This document shows, piece by piece, positions 26,048 through 35,007 of a stretch of 64,000 bases of DNA. The notes below the pieces were generated by a model. The model was not told where the DNA came from. It ran no database searches and was given only the letters and a program-made list of their open reading frames with translations. Where the stretch lies: assembly GCF_029269745.1 (NCBI RefSeq), contig NZ_JARJHT010000002.1, forward strand, positions 558,001-622,000, in the 5' to 3' direction. This DNA comes from Polluticoccus soli. Its GTDB lineage: Bacteria; Bacteroidota; Bacteroidia; Chitinophagales; Chitinophagaceae. Position 1 is the stretch's first letter. Each line of letters starts with the position of its first letter. The translations under genes and the position numbers were made by a program.

Positions 26048-26799
26048 GAGAGCCTTTCGCGATTAGCAGTGTAGTATTCAAGCATTAAGTTATAAATTCT
26101 TTGCTTGAATTCAGCAGTATCATTTAGGGTAAGGCCTGCCGTGGGTATGGGTTCGAGGAAATGAATATGTATTGGACGCGGCCATGCCCAGAGCGATTTA
26201 TTATGTGGTAATACTTTGCCGGTATTGAATATCAGTCCGGGTACCACGGGACGCTGAGCTTTGATCGCACTGATAAATGCTCCGTCAAAGAATGGTTGCA
26301 ACGGCTCGTCCGTCTTGTTGCGGGTGCCTTCGGGATACAAGCAGAGATGAACGCCCTTGTCTAGCATTTCGTTCATTTTGCTGAAGCTCTCGGCGCGACT
26401 ATTTCTATTCTTTCTGTCGACAAGTATTGAGCCCGCTTTGTAAATAACACCGAATATGGGTATGCGCGCCATTTCGGATTTTGCCAGTGTTTTATTTGGG
26501 CCAGGTATCCAGGGCGACGATACTGGTATGTCGGCAAGGGAGTTGTGGTTAATGACCACAACATAATGTTCACCTTTCTTGAAGTATTGTTTTCCTTTCC
26601 GTCGTACGGGACAAAATACGAGTGGCATGAATACTGCCATCCAGGCTTTGAAAATTGGATGCATTACCCTGGCTCGCTGAGGCTCGGGCAGCAGCGTCGT
26701 AAGCCAGATAGGAATAACAACTATCAACATTGTGCAAACGAACAGCAGCAATGCGTATACGAAGTAGATGTGCCCTAAAATATTCTTTACCTGTTTCAT
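26044..26799 (-). CDS. plsC: 1-acyl-sn-glycerol-3-phosphate acyltransferase
   Basis: 251 residues. Two N-terminal hydrophobic segments precede the acyltransferase motifs: VINHNSLADIPV (H-x4-D, catalytic), then IPIFGVIYKAGSILVDR, then YPEGTRNK (motif III) and RPVVPGLIFNTG. It acylates lysophosphatidic acid to phosphatidic acid at the membrane. It shares a base with the ung stop upstream and overlaps the DUF2520 gene downstream. Confidence 0.9.
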   Translation of the reverse strand: MKQVKNILGHIYFVYALLLFVCTMLIVVIPIWLTTLLPEPQRARVMHPIFKAWMAVFMPLVFCPVRRKGKQYFKKGEHYVVVINHNSLADIPVSSPWIPGPNKTLAKSEMARIPIFGVIYKAGSILVDRKNRNSRAESFSKMNEMLDKGVHLCLYPEGTRNKTDEPLQPFFDGAFISAIKAQRPVVPGLIFNTGKVLPHNKSLWAWPRPIHIHFLEPIPTAGLTLNDTAEFKQRIYNLMLEYYTANRERLS

Positions 26800-27479
26800 C
26801 AGTTATTATCCAGCGACCAGTCGATCGGTTTCAGGCCTTTGCTCTGTAGCCATTGGTTAGTCTTGCTAAAATGGCCACTGCCAAAAAAGCCATTGTATGC
26901 TGATAATGGAGACGGGTGTGGAGCGGTAAGTATCAGGTGTTTGTTTCGGTCTATGAGTTCCTGTTTGCTTTTGGCAAACGAGCCCCAGAGGATAAATACA
27001 ACATGATCTTTTTTATCAGAGATGGTTCTGATCACGTCGTTTGTGAATTCGTGCCAGCCTATTTTGCTGTGCGACATCGGTGAGTTGGCCTCGACAGTGA
27101 GCGCTGCATTAAGTAATAGTACACCTTGCCGGGCCCATTTTTCAAGATTGCCGTGTGCTGGTATATCGATGCCGAGATCGCTGGACATTTCTTTAAAGAT
27201 ATTAACCAGCGATGGTGGCGGTGCCACGTTTTTGGGTACAGAGAAGCTGAGTCCGTGTGCCTGCCCCGGATTGTGATAGGGGTCTTGTCCTAAGATCACA
27301 ACTCTCACATCTTCAAACGGCGTGGTATTGAAAGCGTTGAAAATATTACTTCCAGCCGGGTAAATGACTTTGCCAGACTGCTTTGCGTCTTTCAGAAAAC
27401 TAACGATCTTTTCGAAGTAAGGCTGCGAAAATTCTTTTTGCAGCGCATCTTTCCAGCTCGCTTCTATTTTTACATCCAT
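26799..27479 (-). CDS. ung: Uracil-DNA glycosylase, family 1
   Basis: 226 residues, the usual length. The water-activating motif is VILGQDPYHNPGQAHGLSFS (catalytic Asp in GQDPYH), the uracil pocket is LLLNAALTVE, and the DNA-intercalation motif is HPSPLSAYNGFFGSGHF. It removes uracil from DNA. It is first in a compact ung-plsC-DUF2520 cluster. Confidence 0.95.
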   Translation of the reverse strand: MDVKIEASWKDALQKEFSQPYFEKIVSFLKDAKQSGKVIYPAGSNIFNAFNTTPFEDVRVVILGQDPYHNPGQAHGLSFSVPKNVAPPPSLVNIFKEMSSDLGIDIPAHGNLEKWARQGVLLLNAALTVEANSPMSHSKIGWHEFTNDVIRTISDKKDHVVFILWGSFAKSKQELIDRNKHLILTAPHPSPLSAYNGFFGSGHFSKTNQWLQSKGLKPIDWSLDNN

Positions 27480-27491
27480 TGCCAGATGTGG

Positions 27492-28013
27492 TTAATTCTT
27501 TTTTGGTTTGGACGCAGCAGGTTTGGCTTTGCCCGGTTTTGTAGTTGGCGCTGCCTGGGGTTTTTCGTCCTGGCGCAGGATCGTAAAACTGCCACATGCA
27601 CTTTTAGTCTTTAAATTTTGTGTGAGCGCAACCATAAAAGTGTCAGTAGTTTCAGGTACTATGCTGTAAATAAGCAGGTTGCTTTCTGAGGGGTTATCAA
27701 ACTTGCGTTCATCGATCCTGAATTTTGCTTTGTCGTAAAGCTCAAAATGCATGTTGCTGGCTTCTTTCGAGCCAATAAAAACCAGCTGGTGCAATTTGCC
27801 CTGTGTCAGTACTACCGGAACACCCACGGCTTCTTTCGACTTCATGGTGATCATCATGTCGCGTATAGATACAAAGCCTTGCGGTTTCAAATCGCGTTTT
27901 ACTTGCTCGGCCTGTACACGCAAAGATGCGTCCATACAGCCCAGCATGTTTTGCTGTGCCTGTGCCAAAGTGGCGAGCGACAGGCCAGCGGCAACGAATA
28001 CAATTTTCTTCAT
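27492..28013 (-). CDS. Periplasmic hypothetical protein with Pro/Ala/Lys-rich tail
   Basis: 173 residues from the second of two adjacent Met codons (MKKIVFVAAGLSLATLAQA signal peptide). One Cys lies shortly after the cleavage site (NMLGCMDAS) and another in SACGSF, which could form a disulfide. The C-terminus is a low-complexity A/P/K tail. It resembles no family I can name. It precedes ung by 12 nt, so it may be co-transcribed. Confidence 0.7.
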   Translation of the reverse strand: MKKIVFVAAGLSLATLAQAQQNMLGCMDASLRVQAEQVKRDLKPQGFVSIRDMMITMKSKEAVGVPVVLTQGKLHQLVFIGSKEASNMHFELYDKAKFRIDERKFDNPSESNLLIYSIVPETTDTFMVALTQNLKTKSACGSFTILRQDEKPQAAPTTKPGKAKPAASKPKKN

Positions 28014-28085
28014 CATGGAACAGTTAAGAAGCGAAGATAGGGATTTGAACAGGTTTTTGCAGGCGTTTTGGCTGCTTGCAGAAAG

Positions 28086-28964
28086 CTATAGTATTTCAGC
28101 TACGTGCTTTTTTATGTTTTCCGACATCTTTTGCATGGGCAGATCATTGGTGTCGCTGCCAAATGGATCTTCGATCTCTTCGGCAATCACTTCGAGACTC
28201 GCTAATACATAGAATACAAGTGCAACGACTGGTATCATCAGGTATCCAAGTGACAGCACGTATCCAAAAGGCAGCGTCATGACATACACAAAAATGAACT
28301 TCTTGATGAAGGCGCTGTAGGAGTAGGGTATGGGGGTATTCTTAATGCGTTCGCAAGCGCCACAAATGTCTGTAAAGCTGGTAAGTTCAGGATTAATAAA
28401 TAACAGTTGTTCACCAGTTAGTATACCCTGTTTTTGTAGTCCAACAGCCTTGTTTTGCAGCATTTTTGCTACCTGGTTAGGAGCGTGTTTGCCATCCTCC
28501 ATGTGTTTTAGTTCAGGATGCTCCTTCTCATCAAGCGCATAGCGCGTGAATTCAGATTGCAAATGTTCGCGCAGTACCGAGGCGTACATAGGTATCACGC
28601 GCTTGAAGTAAGCACGTGTTTCGATGTCTGTTTCTGGAAGAAGCGCATGCAATTTAATCGCGAGATTGCGGCTATTATTTACCAGTGAACCCCAGAGCTT
28701 GCGTCCTTCCCACCAGCGATCATAAGCTGTATTTGTACGAAACACCAACAAGAGCGACAACGCAAACCCGAGCAGGTTATGCATCTGATGCAAATTCTTT
28801 AGATAGCTCTTTTCCGAAAGATTCAGAAAGTTCAGTTCGAGGTAGGCTACTCCAGCAGCATAGAGTGTTATAATACATATGAGCTTGCCCAGTTTCCTGG
28901 CTGTGTCATGCTTGTGAAACTGGAACAGTATGTCGAACCAGTGTTTGGGATCGTAAATGCGCAA
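28086..28964 (-). CDS. Bestrophin-family membrane protein
   Basis: 292 residues with two hydrophobic pairs: about 25-80 (LGKLICIITLYAAGVAYLEL; NLLGFALSLLLVFRTNTAYDRWWEGRKLWG) and about 205-255. The segment FRTNTAYDRWWEGR is the bestrophin/UPF0187 hallmark, and IEDPFGSDTNDLPM is the conserved C-terminal one. Bacterial homologues are pentameric ion channels. It follows the FAH-family gene by 15 nt on the same strand. Confidence 0.88.
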   Translation of the reverse strand: MRIYDPKHWFDILFQFHKHDTARKLGKLICIITLYAAGVAYLELNFLNLSEKSYLKNLHQMHNLLGFALSLLLVFRTNTAYDRWWEGRKLWGSLVNNSRNLAIKLHALLPETDIETRAYFKRVIPMYASVLREHLQSEFTRYALDEKEHPELKHMEDGKHAPNQVAKMLQNKAVGLQKQGILTGEQLLFINPELTSFTDICGACERIKNTPIPYSYSAFIKKFIFVYVMTLPFGYVLSLGYLMIPVVALVFYVLASLEVIAEEIEDPFGSDTNDLPMQKMSENIKKHVAEIL

Positions 28965-28979
28965 GGTTCTGCTATTTTA

Positions 28980-29591
28980 TTAGCGAATTTTTACGTCGAG
29001 AAGCTTCTCGTTTTCCAGGTAGCCTTCCAGCTTGTCGTATACGTTTAGAGAGCCAACGCCTGCGGGAGTTCCTGTAAATATGACATCGCCAATGTTTAGC
29101 GTAAAAAAACCTGAAACATACTCGATGATCTTGTTGATGTTGAAGATCATGTCTTTGGTATGGCCGTTTTGTACGGTTTCGTCATTCAGCTTCAGCTCGA
29201 AGTGGAGATTGTCAAGGTTCATTTCAGGTGTTATTGGTCGCCATTCTCCAAGGGCTGCCGAGCCATCGAAAGATTTAGCTATCTCCCAGGGAAGACCTTT
29301 GCTTTTTTGTTTTTGCTGCAAGTCGCGCGCGGTAAAGTCAAGACCCACCGTTATTTCGCTATAATACTTGCGAGCAAATTTCTCCTGGATGTATTTGCCA
29401 TTCTTGCTGATCTTAACAACCAGTTCGCATTCGTACTGGAGATCATCCGTAAATTCAGGATAGTATAAAGGTTTATCGGGAAGCAGAAGCGCATTTTTAG
29501 GTTTCATGAAGATGACCGGTTCGGTCGGTACATCATTATTTAGTTCCTTTGCATGCTCAGCATAGTTTCTACCAATACATATTATTTTCAT
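28980..29591 (-). CDS. Fumarylacetoacetate hydrolase-family protein
   Basis: 203 residues from the ATG at 29591 (MKIICIGRNYAEHAKELN), which is the normal family start; the frame runs further upstream without homology. Metal ligands are in QYECELVVKI (E-x-E) and VGLDFTARD (Asp), and the substrate loop is IFTGTPAGVG. Such proteins act as acylpyruvases, decarboxylases or hydrolases of diketo acids in the cytoplasm. Specificity is undetermined. It is divergent from the thioesterase with a 21-bp gap. Confidence 0.88.
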   Translation of the reverse strand: MKIICIGRNYAEHAKELNNDVPTEPVIFMKPKNALLLPDKPLYYPEFTDDLQYECELVVKISKNGKYIQEKFARKYYSEITVGLDFTARDLQQKQKSKGLPWEIAKSFDGSAALGEWRPITPEMNLDNLHFELKLNDETVQNGHTKDMIFNINKIIEYVSGFFTLNIGDVIFTGTPAGVGSLNVYDKLEGYLENEKLLDVKIR

Positions 29592-29612
29592 AGCACAATT
29601 GCCAACGTTTAT

Positions 29613-30047
29613 ATGAGCCGTGTAAAAATAAAGTTTCCTGACGAAAAACCATTGTTTACTACACCTATACCTGTACGCATCGGTGACATAAACTACGGCA
29701 ACCACCTCGGAAACGATGCTGTGCTGTCTATAATGCATGAAGCGCGTGTGCAAATGCTGCACAGCTGGGGGTATACTGAGCTCGATGCCGGCGGCAATAG
29801 CCTGATAATGGCTGATGTAATGATCGCTTATAAAGGTGAGGCTTTTTATGGTGACACGTTGAATGTCAGCATTTATACCGATGAACTGATGCCCATGTCA
29901 TTTAATCTGCTGTATCATATCTCTACAACAACCGGCAAACAGGTAGCACATGCCAAAACCGGTATGGCATGTTTTGATTATAACATCCGTAAAATCGCGG
30001 TTTTGAAAGACGGACTAAAAAATAGGTTGACAGGTGTTGGTATTTAA
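29613..30047 (+). CDS. Hotdog-fold acyl-CoA thioesterase
   Basis: 144 residues from the ATG at 29613 (MSRVKIKF). RIGDINYGNHLGNDAVLSIMHEAR carries the 4HBT motif (Asp-x-N-x-x-x-H-x-x-N on the central helix), followed by DVMIAYKGEAFYGDTL and VAHAKTGMACFDY. It probably hydrolyses a short or aromatic acyl-CoA. The substrate is unknown. Confidence 0.85.
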   Translation: MSRVKIKFPDEKPLFTTPIPVRIGDINYGNHLGNDAVLSIMHEARVQMLHSWGYTELDAGGNSLIMADVMIAYKGEAFYGDTLNVSIYTDELMPMSFNLLYHISTTTGKQVAHAKTGMACFDYNIRKIAVLKDGLKNRLTGVGI

Positions 30048-30060
30048 AGAGTTTTTTCTC

Positions 30061-30068
30061 TAACTTTG
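30061..30068 (+). promoter_or_regulatory. -7 element of tRNA-Met
   Basis: TAACTTTG matches TAnnTTTG exactly, with its end 12 nt before the first tRNA base. The -33 region is T-rich (GTTTTTTC) without a clean TTTG. Confidence 0.6.
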
Positions 30069-30080
30069 CAATCCCAAAAT

Positions 30081-30154
30081 GGCGAGGTAGCTCAGATGGT
30101 TAGAGCGCAGGATTCATAACCCTGAGGTCACGGGTTCAACTCCCGTCTTCGCTA
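30081..30154 (+). tRNA. tRNA-Met (CAT), elongator type
   Basis: The cloverleaf reads GGCGAGG acceptor, GCTC/GAGC D stem, CAGGA-TTCATAA-CCCTG anticodon arm (anticodon CAT), AGGTC variable loop, ACGGG-TTCAACT-CCCGT T arm and CTTCGCT acceptor. The first pair is paired (G-T wobble), so it is not the initiator. The last anticodon-stem pair is an A-C mismatch. CCA is not encoded. A tRNA-Ile2 read through lysidine also has CAT and cannot be fully excluded. Confidence 0.92.
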
Positions 30155-30163
30155 CACAGTCCC

Positions 30164-30201
30164 AAAAGCCTTTCAGGTCAAAAGCCTTGAAAGGCTTTTT
30201 T
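30164..30201 (+). terminator. Rho-independent terminator after tRNA-Met
   Basis: A 12-bp stem AAAAGCCTTTCA / TGAAAGGCTTTT ends in a T run, 10 nt past the tRNA. Confidence 0.85.
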
Positions 30202-30280
30202 ACTTTACAATAGTATCCCATCACAACCGTTAGTCAGTAATGCTATATAGTGATATTGTCTAATCCGATAAAGAACAATG

Positions 30281-30919
30281 CTAGATATCCAATAGTGCAA
30301 AAAAGTCTTGCTCGTTGATCTCCTTTACTTCGCCGGGTTGTAATTGTGCTAGTTCAAGTTGCTCGATAGATATGCGTATGAGCCTTTTGCAACGGTGTTT
30401 TACGGCATGTACCATTTTACGTATCTGGTGGTATTTACCTTCGGTGAGCGTGATACGAAGCCAGGTGTACGGGACATAATCCTGAGGTTCGTAAGGGTTG
30501 GCAAATAGTCCTTCCGGTGTGGGGACAATATCCACTTCGCAAGGTGTTGTGGTATAATTAACGCCCCCTTTAATGGTTATGGAGATGCCATTCCGCAAAG
30601 CTGTTAAGCTATCCTGGCTTACCGCGTACCGTACTTTTACGAGGTAGGTGCGCTTATGCGGTTTTTCGCTCTGAAATAGCAACCGGGTTACTTTCTTATT
30701 TGTAGTTAGCAACAATAAGCCTTCTGACTCTTTATCGAGCCTGCCGATGGCGTGTGTGCCTGCCGGAAACGGGTAGTTGAGGTCGTGCAGCCCTACCATG
30801 TCCGTGCCAATGAATTGGGACAGCATATTGCCCGGCTTATTGATAATAAAGTACCGGTGCATAGGGTCTGCAATAGTTTCCCCGTAGTTGGTTTGTTCGG
30901 AGACATGAATTTCAGTCAC
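30281..30919 (-). CDS. RsuA/RluE-family pseudouridine synthase
   Basis: 212 residues. The catalytic Asp lies in HAIGRLDKESEGLLLLT; KPHKRTYLVKV and GKYHQIRKMVHAVKH are the other family motifs. There is no S4 domain, as in RluE-like enzymes that modify the 23S rRNA peptidyl-transferase region. The start may be the ATG at 30919 or the internal one at 30862 (MHRYFIINKP), where family similarity begins. Target specificity is inferred from the family only. Confidence 0.85.
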   Translation of the reverse strand: MTEIHVSEQTNYGETIADPMHRYFIINKPGNMLSQFIGTDMVGLHDLNYPFPAGTHAIGRLDKESEGLLLLTTNKKVTRLLFQSEKPHKRTYLVKVRYAVSQDSLTALRNGISITIKGGVNYTTTPCEVDIVPTPEGLFANPYEPQDYVPYTWLRITLTEGKYHQIRKMVHAVKHRCKRLIRISIEQLELAQLQPGEVKEINEQDFFALLDI

Positions 30920-30938
30920 GAAAAATCAGTAGAATCAG

Positions 30939-30946
30939 CAAAAGTA
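30939..30946 (-). promoter_or_regulatory. -7 element of the pseudouridine synthase gene
   Basis: TACTTTTG on the minus strand matches TAnnTTTG exactly, about 20 nt upstream of the ATG at 30919. Confidence 0.5.
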
Positions 30947-31019
30947 GTGGAATTGATGGGTTGCATGAGCAACCAACTGCGCATAAATTTTTTTATATAT
31001 TTATAAATATCCAATGTCG

Positions 31020-31724
31020 TTAATAACGAAAGGCCGGACAATCATTACTATCTATAATGAACCTGTAGCCATAGCCTTTTAGCTTTTGCAGAAAATTCAA
31101 AAGAGTATGGTCTACGCCGTTTGGCAATTCAAATATGATGTTGTTGGGTTTAACTCTTTCTAATGGGAAAGATTGCAGAATGTGTATGTCAAAGCCTTCA
31201 ACATCGGTAATAATGAAGTCGTAGTCTTTTGTGATAATGCTGTTGAAACTGAGACATTTTACGTTCTCATGGGTTAGATAGTTGTTTGGATCAACTGTTA
31301 ACCCTTCTTTCCGAATGTTGTCCTGAATGTAAGGAGTGTCGAAATTGTTTATAAGCCGTTCTTTGTCGAAGCTGGCAAGACCTGAAGCCCAACGGGAGTT
31401 ACTGAAATTGTATTTATACAGCGGTTTTTCGCCCTCTTTATCGTCAATGGCGATGTTCAATAAGTCAATGTTAGGGTTATCTGCATAGGTCGCTTTCAGT
31501 TTTTCGAATGCTACAGACTGCGGTTCGATTACAATTCCTTTCCAGTTATATCTTTTAATGAAATAATAGTAGTTATCCCATGTAATACCGTCGTTGGCTC
31601 CTACCTGCACGAAACTAATGTTTTTATTTCTCCGGCAATACTCGGCTATCATGTGTTGAATTGTGCCCGGTTGAAATTGTCTCAGTCCCGTTAGCTTATG
31701 GATAACCTTTCTTGTTATGTTCAT
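31020..31724 (-). CDS. FkbM-family methyltransferase
   Basis: 234 residues from the ATG at 31724 (MNITRKVIHKLTG). The SAM-binding glycine motif is FVQVGANDGITWD, followed by GIVIEPQSVAFEKL and VDDKEG-like NIAIDDKEGEKPLY. The late FIITDVEGFDIHILQSF is the FkbM signature. These enzymes O-methylate sugars or small molecules; the substrate is unknown. It lies 46 nt after dnaE2 on the same strand but shares no evident role with it. Confidence 0.85.
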   Translation of the reverse strand: MNITRKVIHKLTGLRQFQPGTIQHMIAEYCRRNKNISFVQVGANDGITWDNYYYFIKRYNWKGIVIEPQSVAFEKLKATYADNPNIDLLNIAIDDKEGEKPLYKYNFSNSRWASGLASFDKERLINNFDTPYIQDNIRKEGLTVDPNNYLTHENVKCLSFNSIITKDYDFIITDVEGFDIHILQSFPLERVKPNNIIFELPNGVDHTLLNFLQKLKGYGYRFIIDSNDCPAFRY

Positions 31725-31770
31725 AGAAGATAAAGGTATTGAAAACTGTAAGAAACTGCATAGCTGCTTA

Positions 31771-34700
31771 CTACCTGAAATTCCTACCTCCATGAAATAT
31801 ATCCAACTGCTCTGTACGTTGCTTTTTTAGTCTTTGATCTTTGGTGTCATATTCGGTGCCGTCTTCATCTGCTCTTGACAGGGTTGATAATGCAGACTCG
31901 TCTTCTGCTTTAGAAACAGTAAGAAAATTAGAGACGTCATGACAACGACTGACGATAACATGGGTTACCTGGCCTTCGCGTTGCAGTTTGCCTTCAGCCA
32001 TTAGCAGTTTGGCTCTAACGATCTCTTTGCGGTATTTATCGAATATATGTTTAAATACAACGAGATTAACAACCCCGGTCTCATCTTCAAGCGTGATGAA
32101 TACAATGCCGCTGGCTGTGCCCGGCCTTTGCCGCACAAGTACCAGGCCTGAAACTTTTATAGGGTCACCATCTTTGTAAGTGTTAAGGTCTTTGCTGGAA
32201 CGTACATTCAGCATAATAAGTTTATCTCTTGCAAAGCTTACAGGGTGTGCTCTTAACGTTAAGGAAGTAGCGCTGTAATCTTGAAGCACATGTTCAGGCA
32301 AGCTCATTTTGGGCAGGGCGATATCTTTCTCTGCAGCATTTTCGATAGGTTGCCCTTCAAACATACCGGTCGGCCGATCATTCAAGGCAGATACATCCCA
32401 TAGTGCCTGACGCCGCTCTATTCCGAGCGATCTGAAAGCATCGGCATCTGCCAGTTTTTCTAAAGCAGCTTGCGATACGCCTGCATCACGAAGGGATTGA
32501 ATCGTTGTAAAAGGTTTTTCACGAGCAGCGATAAGTACCTGCATATCTTCTTTGTTTAAACCGGTCACCTGACGGAAACCAAGACGAATAGGATAGTGTT
32601 TGCCAGTGTTTTCATCAAGTGTATTATCCCAATATGATTCATTAACATCGACCGGTAATACTGTGACGCCATGCTTTTGAGCATCGTAAATGATCTGTGC
32701 AGGCTGGTAGAAACCCATAGGCATGCTATTAAGCAAGGCTGTGGCAAATACATCAGGGTAATAACACTTGATCCAGGACGAGGCATATACAAGTAGAGCA
32801 AAGCTCGCAGCGTGGCTTTCAGGAAATCCATAACTACCAAAGCCTTCCAGCTGCTTAAAGACGCGTCTTGCAAATTCTTCTTCGTAGCCGTTGGCTAACA
32901 TGCCGCTTATTAACTTCTGTTCGAAGTAACTTACCTTGCCCTTAGCTTTAAATGTTGCCATGCTGCGACGCAGCTCATCGGCTTCTGTTGGAGTAAAACC
33001 AGCAGCAACTATGGCTATTTCCATAGCTTGCTCCTGGAATAATGGAACGCCTTTTGTTCGAGATAAAATTCCTTCTAGTCGTGGAGGGTAATCAATATCC
33101 TCTTCACCATTACGCCGCCTTAAATATGGATGCACCATATCCCCTTGTATGGGGCCGGGTCTTACTATGGCTACTTCAATTACGAGATCATAAAACTCTT
33201 TAGGTTTTAATCGTGGCAGCATAGACATCTGTGCCCGGCTTTCTATCTGGAATACACCGATAGTATCAGCTTGGCTGATCATTTCATAGACTTTAGGATC
33301 GTCTTCTCCTTTGTTTATGCCGGCTAATGTCAGGTCTTTATTGTAGTGTTGTTTTACAAGATCGAATGCTTTACTCAAACACGTAAGCATGCCTAATGCC
33401 AATACGTCTACTTTCAGAAAGCCTAAGGCTTCGATGTCATCTTTGTTCCATTCAATGCAGGTACGATTCTCCATACGTGCATTGAGGATAGGGCAGAGAT
33501 CAGATAGTTTACCTTGTGTAATAACAAATCCACCGGTGTGTTGTCCCAACTGTCGCGGGAAGCCGACATATTGATAGGTTAGGTCTAATACTTTAAATAA
33601 ATGCGGATCATTGGCATCAAAGCCTTCGGCAGTGATGCGTTTGCCGTCAAACCATTCATCTGTAAATTCCCATAACGAACTGGACAAGCGGTTAATAGCG
33701 TCTACAGACATGCCCATTGCTTTGGCTACATCACGTATGGCTCCTTTTGAATGTACGGTAGTTACAGTAGCGACTATACCTGCCCGGTCACGGCCATACT
33801 TGCCATAAATATATTGCATTACTTCCTCTCTGCGTTCGTGCTCAAAGTCTACATCTATATCCGGTGGTTCATCCCTTGCATCTGACATGAAGCGAGCGAA
33901 TAATACATTGAATTTGGAAGGGTCGACAGAGGTAATGCCCAGGCAATAACAAACCACTGAGTTAGCAGCTGAGCCACGTCCCTGGCAAAGGATTTTTTCT
34001 TCTCTTGCAAAGCTTACAAAATCATGAACTGTCAAAAAATAAGAAGCGTAGTTCTTACGTTCTATGAAATCCAGCTCCATTTCGAGGGTTTTCCTGATCT
34101 TTTCAGGAATGTTATTTTCAAACCTTTCATTAGCTCCTTCCCATGTCAAGTGTACTAGTTCTTCTTGTGGTGTACGACCTTCTGTTGTGAGTTCTTCCGG
34201 GTATACATACTTTAGTTCGCTAAGGGAGAATTGACAGGCGTTTGCAATTTCCTGCGTCCGTTCTATTGCATCAGGGTATTCCCTGAAAACACGATGCATT
34301 TCCTTGATAGGTTTTAGATATCGTTCGGCATTTTGATGTAAACGAAATCCTGCATTATAGATCGTACACTTCTCACGGATGCAGGTCAATACGTCCTGCA
34401 ATTCTCTACGCTCCAGGTTATGGTAATACACATCGTTAGTAGCAACCATTGGGATGTCTAATTCCTCTGCTAGTTGAGCGATGCGGTAGAGTCTTTTGTT
34501 GTCATTTGCCTGGTAAGTACGAACAGTTCCGAGGTATAGAGCATTCCCGAAATGTCTTCGGTATTCTTTAAGAGTTGCTTTGAATAGAGGTTCAAACTCA
34601 AATTGCTCATTGAGAGATGCCGGCGGAATCACAATGAGTTTCATGTCCTTTGCATGGGCATAAACATCTGCCTTGTACAGGTGGCAATCACCTTTTTCGG

Positions 34701-34995
34701 TACGTAGATTGCCTATAGACAGTAACCCGGAAAGTCGCGAATAAGCATCTTTGTTAGTAGGATAGACTAGCATACTGTATCCATCCAGCAAATTCAATCG
34801 ACATGCAGGAATGATCTGGATGTCTTTACCCTTTGCTGCAGCATGAGCACGTACAATACCTGCCAGTGTATTATGATCGGTGATAGCAATTTTTTTATAG
34901 CCCAGAGCTATTGCCTGCTCTATCATTTCTTCGGGGTGCGAAGCGCCTCTTAGAAAGCTAAAATTGGTTGTTACCTGTAACTCTGTGTATTCCAT
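31771..34995 (-). CDS. dnaE2: Error-prone DNA polymerase III alpha subunit DnaE2 (ImuC)
   Basis: 1074 residues. The PHP domain starts at residue 1 (YTELQVTTNFSFLRGASHPEEM). The palm carries CQGRGSAANSVVCYCLG and the catalytic acids PDIDVDFEHERR; fingers and helix-hairpin-helix regions follow; an OB domain lies near 945-1030. The length and absence of an exonuclease insert fit DnaE2 rather than DnaE1. The C-terminus carries EQLDIFHGG, resembling a beta-clamp binding peptide. It is the last gene of imuA-imuB-dnaE2, the translesion synthesis cassette; 12 nt separate it from imuB. Confidence 0.92.
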   Translation of the reverse strand: MEYTELQVTTNFSFLRGASHPEEMIEQAIALGYKKIAITDHNTLAGIVRAHAAAKGKDIQIIPACRLNLLDGYSMLVYPTNKDAYSRLSGLLSIGNLRTEKGDCHLYKADVYAHAKDMKLIVIPPASLNEQFEFEPLFKATLKEYRRHFGNALYLGTVRTYQANDNKRLYRIAQLAEELDIPMVATNDVYYHNLERRELQDVLTCIREKCTIYNAGFRLHQNAERYLKPIKEMHRVFREYPDAIERTQEIANACQFSLSELKYVYPEELTTEGRTPQEELVHLTWEGANERFENNIPEKIRKTLEMELDFIERKNYASYFLTVHDFVSFAREEKILCQGRGSAANSVVCYCLGITSVDPSKFNVLFARFMSDARDEPPDIDVDFEHERREEVMQYIYGKYGRDRAGIVATVTTVHSKGAIRDVAKAMGMSVDAINRLSSSLWEFTDEWFDGKRITAEGFDANDPHLFKVLDLTYQYVGFPRQLGQHTGGFVITQGKLSDLCPILNARMENRTCIEWNKDDIEALGFLKVDVLALGMLTCLSKAFDLVKQHYNKDLTLAGINKGEDDPKVYEMISQADTIGVFQIESRAQMSMLPRLKPKEFYDLVIEVAIVRPGPIQGDMVHPYLRRRNGEEDIDYPPRLEGILSRTKGVPLFQEQAMEIAIVAAGFTPTEADELRRSMATFKAKGKVSYFEQKLISGMLANGYEEEFARRVFKQLEGFGSYGFPESHAASFALLVYASSWIKCYYPDVFATALLNSMPMGFYQPAQIIYDAQKHGVTVLPVDVNESYWDNTLDENTGKHYPIRLGFRQVTGLNKEDMQVLIAAREKPFTTIQSLRDAGVSQAALEKLADADAFRSLGIERRQALWDVSALNDRPTGMFEGQPIENAAEKDIALPKMSLPEHVLQDYSATSLTLRAHPVSFARDKLIMLNVRSSKDLNTYKDGDPIKVSGLVLVRQRPGTASGIVFITLEDETGVVNLVVFKHIFDKYRKEIVRAKLLMAEGKLQREGQVTHVIVSRCHDVSNFLTVSKAEDESALSTLSRADEDGTEYDTKDQRLKKQRTEQLDIFHGGRNFR

Positions 34996-35007
34996 CCTTC
35001 ACATTTT

